Below, piece by piece: positions 60,636-64,000 of a stretch of DNA of 64,000 nt. Position 1 is the first letter of the stretch. Each line of letters begins with the position of its first letter. Below the pieces are notes generated by a model. The model saw only the letters and a list, made by a program, of their open reading frames with translations. It searched no databases and had not been told where the DNA came from. Both the position numbers and the translations under genes were made by a program. The DNA is from Pseudomonas khavaziana (lineage in GTDB: Bacteria > Pseudomonadota > Gammaproteobacteria > Pseudomonadales > Pseudomonadaceae), in the NCBI RefSeq assembly GCF_019145205.1, contig NZ_JAHSTT010000017.1, positions 48,342 to 112,341 of the forward strand, in the 5' to 3' direction.

Positions 60636-63200
60636 ATGCGTATTGATCGTTTAACCAGCAAATTGCAGTTGGCCTTATCGGATTCCCAATCCCTGGCGGT
60701 CGGCCTCGACCATCCGGCGATTGAGCCTGCGCACCTGATGCAGGCGCTCCTGGAACAGCAAGGTGGTTCCATCAAGCCCTTGCTGATGCAGGTGGGCTTT
60801 GACGTCAACAGCCTGCGCAAGGAGTTGAGCAAAGAGCTCGACCAACTGCCGAAAATCCAGAACCCTACCGGTGACGTGAACATGTCCCAGGATCTGGCGC
60901 GCCTGCTCAACCAGGCCGACCGCCTGGCCCAGCAGAAAGGTGACCAATTCATTTCCAGCGAGCTGGTGTTGCTCGCCGCCATGGACGACAACAGTAAGCT
61001 TGGCAAATTGTTGCTGGGCCAGGGCGTGAGCAAGAAAGCCCTGGAAAACGCCATCAACAACCTGCGTGGCGGCGAGGCGGTGAACGACCCCAACCATGAG
61101 GAGTCGCGCCAGGCCCTGGACAAATACACCGTCGACCTGACCAAGCGCGCCGAAGAAGGCAAGCTCGACCCGGTGATCGGTCGTGACGACGAAATCCGTC
61201 GCACCATCCAGGTCCTGCAACGTCGTACCAAGAACAACCCGGTGCTGATCGGTGAGCCTGGTGTGGGTAAAACCGCAATTGCCGAGGGCCTGGCCCAGCG
61301 CATCATTAATGGTGAAGTGCCGGACGGCCTGAAAGGCAAGCGCCTGTTGTCCCTGGACATGGGCTCGCTGATTGCCGGCGCCAAGTTCCGTGGTGAGTTC
61401 GAAGAGCGCCTGAAATCGTTGCTCAATGAATTGTCGAAGCAGGAAGGCCAGATCATTCTGTTTATCGACGAACTGCACACCATGGTCGGCGCCGGTAAAG
61501 GTGAAGGTTCCATGGACGCCGGCAACATGCTCAAGCCAGCCTTGGCGCGGGGCGAACTGCACTGCGTCGGTGCGACCACGCTCAACGAATACCGCCAGTA
61601 CATCGAAAAGGACGCCGCACTGGAGCGTCGCTTCCAGAAAGTCCTGGTGGAAGAGCCAAGCGAAGAAGACACCATCGCGATCCTGCGTGGCCTGAAAGAA
61701 CGCTATGAGGTCCACCATAAGGTGGCGATCACCGACGGCGCGATTATTGCGGCGGCCAAGTTGAGCCATCGCTACATCACTGATCGCCAGTTGCCGGACA
61801 AGGCCATCGACCTGATCGACGAGGCAGCCAGCCGTATCCGCATGGAGATCGACTCCAAGCCGGAAGTGCTCGACCGCCTGGATCGGCGCCTGATTCAACT
61901 GAAGGTCGAATCCCAGGCGTTGAAAAAAGAAGAGGATGAGGCGGCGAAGAAGCGCCTGGAAAAACTCCAGGAAGAAATCGTCCGCCTGGAACGTGAGTAT
62001 TCGGACCTCGAAGAAATCTGGACCTCGGAAAAAGCCGAAGTACAGGGGTCGGCGCAGATCCAGCAAAAGATCGAGCAGTCCCGCCAGGAACTGGAAGCGG
62101 CGCGCCGCAAAGGCGACCTGAACCGCATGGCCGAGTTGCAATACGGGGTGATCCCTGATCTGGAACGCAGCCTGCAGATGGTTGACCAGCATGGCAAGCC
62201 TGAGAACCAGTTGCTGCGCAGCAAGGTGACCGAGGAGGAAATTGCCGAAGTAGTCTCCAAGTGGACCGGTATTCCGGTGTCGAAGATGCTCGAAGGCGAG
62301 CGCGACAAGCTACTGAAGATGGAAAGCCTGCTGCATCAGCGCGTCATTGGCCAGGAAGAGGCCGTGGTGGCGGTATCCAATGCGGTGCGGCGTTCGCGGG
62401 CCGGCTTGTCCGATCCGAATCGCCCGAGCGGCTCGTTCATGTTCCTCGGCCCGACCGGCGTGGGTAAGACCGAGTTGTGCAAGGCGCTGGCCGAGTTCCT
62501 CTTTGATACTGAAGAGGCCATGGTACGGATCGATATGTCCGAATTCATGGAGAAGCACTCGGTGGCCCGCCTGATCGGCGCACCACCAGGCTACGTGGGC
62601 TACGAGGAAGGCGGTTACCTGACCGAAGCCGTGCGGCGTAAGCCCTACTCGGTGATCCTGCTGGACGAGGTCGAGAAGGCTCACCCGGATGTGTTCAACA
62701 TCTTGCTGCAGGTGCTGGAGGATGGTCGCCTGACTGACAGTCACGGGCGCACCGTGGACTTCCGTAATACGGTGATCGTGATGACCTCCAATCTGGGCTC
62801 GACGCAGATCCAGGAACTGGTGGGCGACCGTGAAGCCCAGCGTGCTGCGGTCATGGATGCGCTGACCTCGCACTTCCGTCCGGAGTTTATCAACCGGGTG
62901 GATGAGGTGGTGATCTTCGAGCCTTTGGCACGGGATCAGATCGCGGGTATCACCGAGATCCAACTGGGCCGCCTGCGCAGCCGCCTGGCTGAACGCGAGC
63001 TGGACCTGGAGCTGAGCAGCGAGGCATTGGATAAGCTGATCGCGGTGGGGTACGACCCGGTGTATGGCGCACGGCCTCTGAAGCGTGCGATCCAGCGCTG
63101 GATCGAGAACCCGCTGGCGCAACTGATCCTGTCGGGCAGCTTTATGCCTGGCACCCGCGTCACGGCAACGGTGAAAGACGACGAAATCGTCTTCCACTGA
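60636..63200 (+). CDS. clpB: ClpB disaggregase
   Basis: An 854-residue AAA+ chaperone that dissolves protein aggregates with DnaK. It has two Walker A sites (GEPGVGKTAI and GPTGVGKTEL), N-terminal Clp-N domains and a middle coiled-coil rich in Glu/Lys (about residues 410-530). An AGGAAGGTG-type site precedes the ATG. Confidence 0.98.
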   Translation: MRIDRLTSKLQLALSDSQSLAVGLDHPAIEPAHLMQALLEQQGGSIKPLLMQVGFDVNSLRKELSKELDQLPKIQNPTGDVNMSQDLARLLNQADRLAQQKGDQFISSELVLLAAMDDNSKLGKLLLGQGVSKKALENAINNLRGGEAVNDPNHEESRQALDKYTVDLTKRAEEGKLDPVIGRDDEIRRTIQVLQRRTKNNPVLIGEPGVGKTAIAEGLAQRIINGEVPDGLKGKRLLSLDMGSLIAGAKFRGEFEERLKSLLNELSKQEGQIILFIDELHTMVGAGKGEGSMDAGNMLKPALARGELHCVGATTLNEYRQYIEKDAALERRFQKVLVEEPSEEDTIAILRGLKERYEVHHKVAITDGAIIAAAKLSHRYITDRQLPDKAIDLIDEAASRIRMEIDSKPEVLDRLDRRLIQLKVESQALKKEEDEAAKKRLEKLQEEIVRLEREYSDLEEIWTSEKAEVQGSAQIQQKIEQSRQELEAARRKGDLNRMAELQYGVIPDLERSLQMVDQHGKPENQLLRSKVTEEEIAEVVSKWTGIPVSKMLEGERDKLLKMESLLHQRVIGQEEAVVAVSNAVRRSRAGLSDPNRPSGSFMFLGPTGVGKTELCKALAEFLFDTEEAMVRIDMSEFMEKHSVARLIGAPPGYVGYEEGGYLTEAVRRKPYSVILLDEVEKAHPDVFNILLQVLEDGRLTDSHGRTVDFRNTVIVMTSNLGSTQIQELVGDREAQRAAVMDALTSHFRPEFINRVDEVVIFEPLARDQIAGITEIQLGRLRSRLAERELDLELSSEALDKLIAVGYDPVYGARPLKRAIQRWIENPLAQLILSGSFMPGTRVTATVKDDEIVFH

Positions 63201-63223
63201 GCCCGGCGCCCGGTGTTATAAGA

Positions 63224-63253
63224 GGAGGCTCCGCATTGCGGAGCCTTTTTTTT
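63224..63253 (+). terminator. Rho-independent terminator of clpB
   Basis: GGCTCCGC (63227-63234) pairs with GCGGAGCC (63238-63245) around a three-base loop; a long T run follows. Confidence 0.9.
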
Positions 63254-63385
63254 CGATAGGGCGTTGAACTGTAAGGCAAAGGCTTGTAAAGTGCGCCCCG
63301 CAGCAACGTCAGCCCACGGGTTTCTTCTCCCCAAGAAGAAATCAGAAACAAGCGCAAATCATTGTCTTAAAAGCAATTTAAAGGG

Positions 63386-63413
63386 TTGACAGGGGTTTTT
63401 AAGATTGTAGAAT
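63386..63413 (+). promoter_or_regulatory. Promoter of the tRNA cluster
   Basis: TTGACA (63386-63391), 16 bases, TAGAAT (63408-63413), followed by AGCGCGCC, a GC-rich discriminator as in stringently controlled stable-RNA promoters. The first tRNA starts 81 bases downstream. Confidence 0.85.
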
Positions 63414-63494
63414 AGCGCGCCTCAGACACATGAACGTAGCGATACGGACAAGTCGAAGAGAAGGTTACACAGCAGTAAATTTGAAATATGTAGT

Positions 63495-63570
63495 TCCGTG
63501 ATAGCTCAGTCGGTAGAGCAAATGACTGTTAATCATTGGGTCCCAGGTTCGAGTCCTGGTCACGGAGCCA
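63495..63570 (+). tRNA. tRNA-Asn (GTT)
   Basis: A 76-base cloverleaf with encoded CCA. Acceptor TCCGTGA/TCACGGA pairs, the anticodon loop is CTGTTAA giving GTT, and the T loop is TTCGAGT. Confidence 0.97.
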
Positions 63571-63579
63571 ATTTCAAAC

Positions 63580-63656
63580 CGGGGTATAGCGCAGTCCGGT
63601 AGCGCGCCTGCTTTGGGAGCAGGATGTCGGGAGTTCGAATCCCCCTACCCCGACCA
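63580..63656 (+). tRNA. tRNA-Pro (TGG), first copy
   Basis: A 77-base cloverleaf with encoded CCA; anticodon stem CCTGC/GCAGG, loop TTTGGGA, anticodon TGG. The T-stem base at the 49 position is G, paired with C at 65. Nearly identical to the copy at 63832. Confidence 0.97.
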
Positions 63657-63661
63657 TATTT

Positions 63662-63737
63662 GGGTCGTTAGCTCAGTTGGTAGAGCAGTTGGCTTTTAAC
63701 CAATTGGTCGTAGGTTCGAATCCCACACGACCCACCA
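63662..63737 (+). tRNA. tRNA-Lys (TTT)
   Basis: A 76-base cloverleaf with encoded CCA; acceptor GGGTCGT/ACGACCC, anticodon loop CTTTTAA giving TTT, T loop TTCGAAT. Confidence 0.97.
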
Positions 63738-63801
63738 TTTTTGAGACCAGTCCAGGCTGGAATCGAATCTTAAGATCAGAGGCCAAAAGCGCTGATCGAA
63801 G

Positions 63802-63829
63802 AAGGCGACTGAAAGGTCGCCTTTTTTTT
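63802..63829 (+). terminator. Terminator between tRNA-Lys and the second tRNA-Pro
   Basis: GGCGAC (63804-63809) and GTCGCC (63816-63821) with a six-base loop, then eight T. It ends three bases before the second tRNA-Pro. Confidence 0.85.
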
Positions 63830-63831
63830 AC

Positions 63832-63908
63832 CGGGGTATAGCGCAGTCCGGTAGCGCGCCTGCTTTGGGAGCAGGATGTCAGGAGTTCGAATCCCCTTAC
63901 CCCGACCA
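63832..63908 (+). tRNA. tRNA-Pro (TGG), second copy
   Basis: A 77-base cloverleaf differing from the copy at 63580 at two places, both in the T stem: G to A on one side and C to T on the other, keeping the pair. Anticodon TGG. It lies just after a terminator, so its expression depends on read-through unless a promoter is hidden in the short gap. Confidence 0.95.
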
Positions 63909-63911
63909 TAT

Positions 63912-63950
63912 TAAAAATCCTCGTATCGAAAGATACGGGGATTTTTTTTG
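63912..63950 (+). terminator. Terminator after the second tRNA-Pro
   Basis: ATCCTCGTATC pairs with GATACGGGGAT (one G-U) around a GAAA-type loop, followed by a run of T. Confidence 0.9.
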
Positions 63951-63982
63951 CGCGCGCGAATCCTGAGTTCACCGCAAAGCAA

Positions 63983-64000
63983 GTGTGGGAGGGGGGTTGC
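63983..64000. repeat. REP element, cut by the window end
   Basis: GTGTGGGAGGGGGGTTGC is the first part of a GTGGGAGGGGGCTTGC-family element; the partner would lie beyond 64000. Confidence 0.65.

Noticed and set aside
63673..63972. A 99-codon minus-strand frame with GFEPTTNW-like sequence
   Set aside because: It is the reverse of the tRNA genes; such peptides are well-known false proteins from tRNA loci.

Overview
The window is chromosomal DNA of a fluorescent Pseudomonas (P. fluorescens group). This rests on the gene order ispE / tRNA-Gln / prs / rplY / pth / ychF and hemA-prfA-prmC-moeB-murI, the algW / ybgI / cysD-cysNC block, the single CysN/C fusion, and two families of Pseudomonas-type REP inverted pairs. 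It also rests on an Hrp1-like type III secretion cluster of the kind called rsp/rsc in P. fluorescens.

Layout. (1) 1-8304: one end of a type III secretion cluster. hrcT (3' end only) and hrcU run rightwards and meet, stop codon to stop codon, a leftward block of hrpV-hrpT-hrcC-hrpG-hrpF and hrpE-hrpD-hrcJ-hrpB. A 59-codon gene sits in the pilin position, followed by a single HrpR/HrpS-type activator. Two HrpL-type hrp boxes (7298-7325 and 4597-4625) define the two leftward transcripts. No harpin gene lies between the pilin-position gene and hrpB. (2) 8621-20647: housekeeping genes for translation, outer-membrane lipoprotein delivery, isoprenoid, PRPP and tetrapyrrole synthesis, RF1 and its methylase, and glutamate racemase, followed by pagL. 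(3) 21742-31369: a compact light / photo-oxidative stress region. A nine-gene leftward operon carries YbgA-like, MerR, photolyase, NTF2-like, SDR, FAD oxidoreductase, DUF1365, cyclopropane-fatty-acid-synthase-like and DUF2878 genes; most of them overlap. A second leftward operon (renalase-like flavoprotein plus TIGR02450 protein) lies upstream. Both are preceded by the same paired box, TGTACA-N12-KGTAYA. (4) 31589-44917: yfcH-like, hemH, a TonB-dependent siderophore receptor, algW, ybgI, cysD, cysNC, an acyltransferase, pta, a DUF3565 gene and slyD. (5) 45194-57514: rpsT, murJ, ribF-ileS-lspA-fkpB-ispH, a minor-pilin set (fimT-like, pilV, pilW, pilX, pilE) without pilY1, thiO and a small PP0621-type gene. 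(6) 57641-63908: bamD, rluD-pgeF-clpB (clpB has a clear sigma-32 promoter) and a tRNA cluster Asn-Pro-Lys followed by a second Pro copy.

How the genes work together. The hrp block supplies export apparatus, inner rod, ring, stator and secretin proteins plus the HrpV/HrpG regulatory pair that acts on HrpS. The MerR protein, the box pairs and the genes for DNA photorepair, lipid modification and flavin redox look like one light-responsive regulon. That is inferred from motif sharing and operon structure, and from known light or singlet-oxygen regulons with the same gene families. The rest is ordinary core genome. All functional calls come from reading protein motifs, with no database search.
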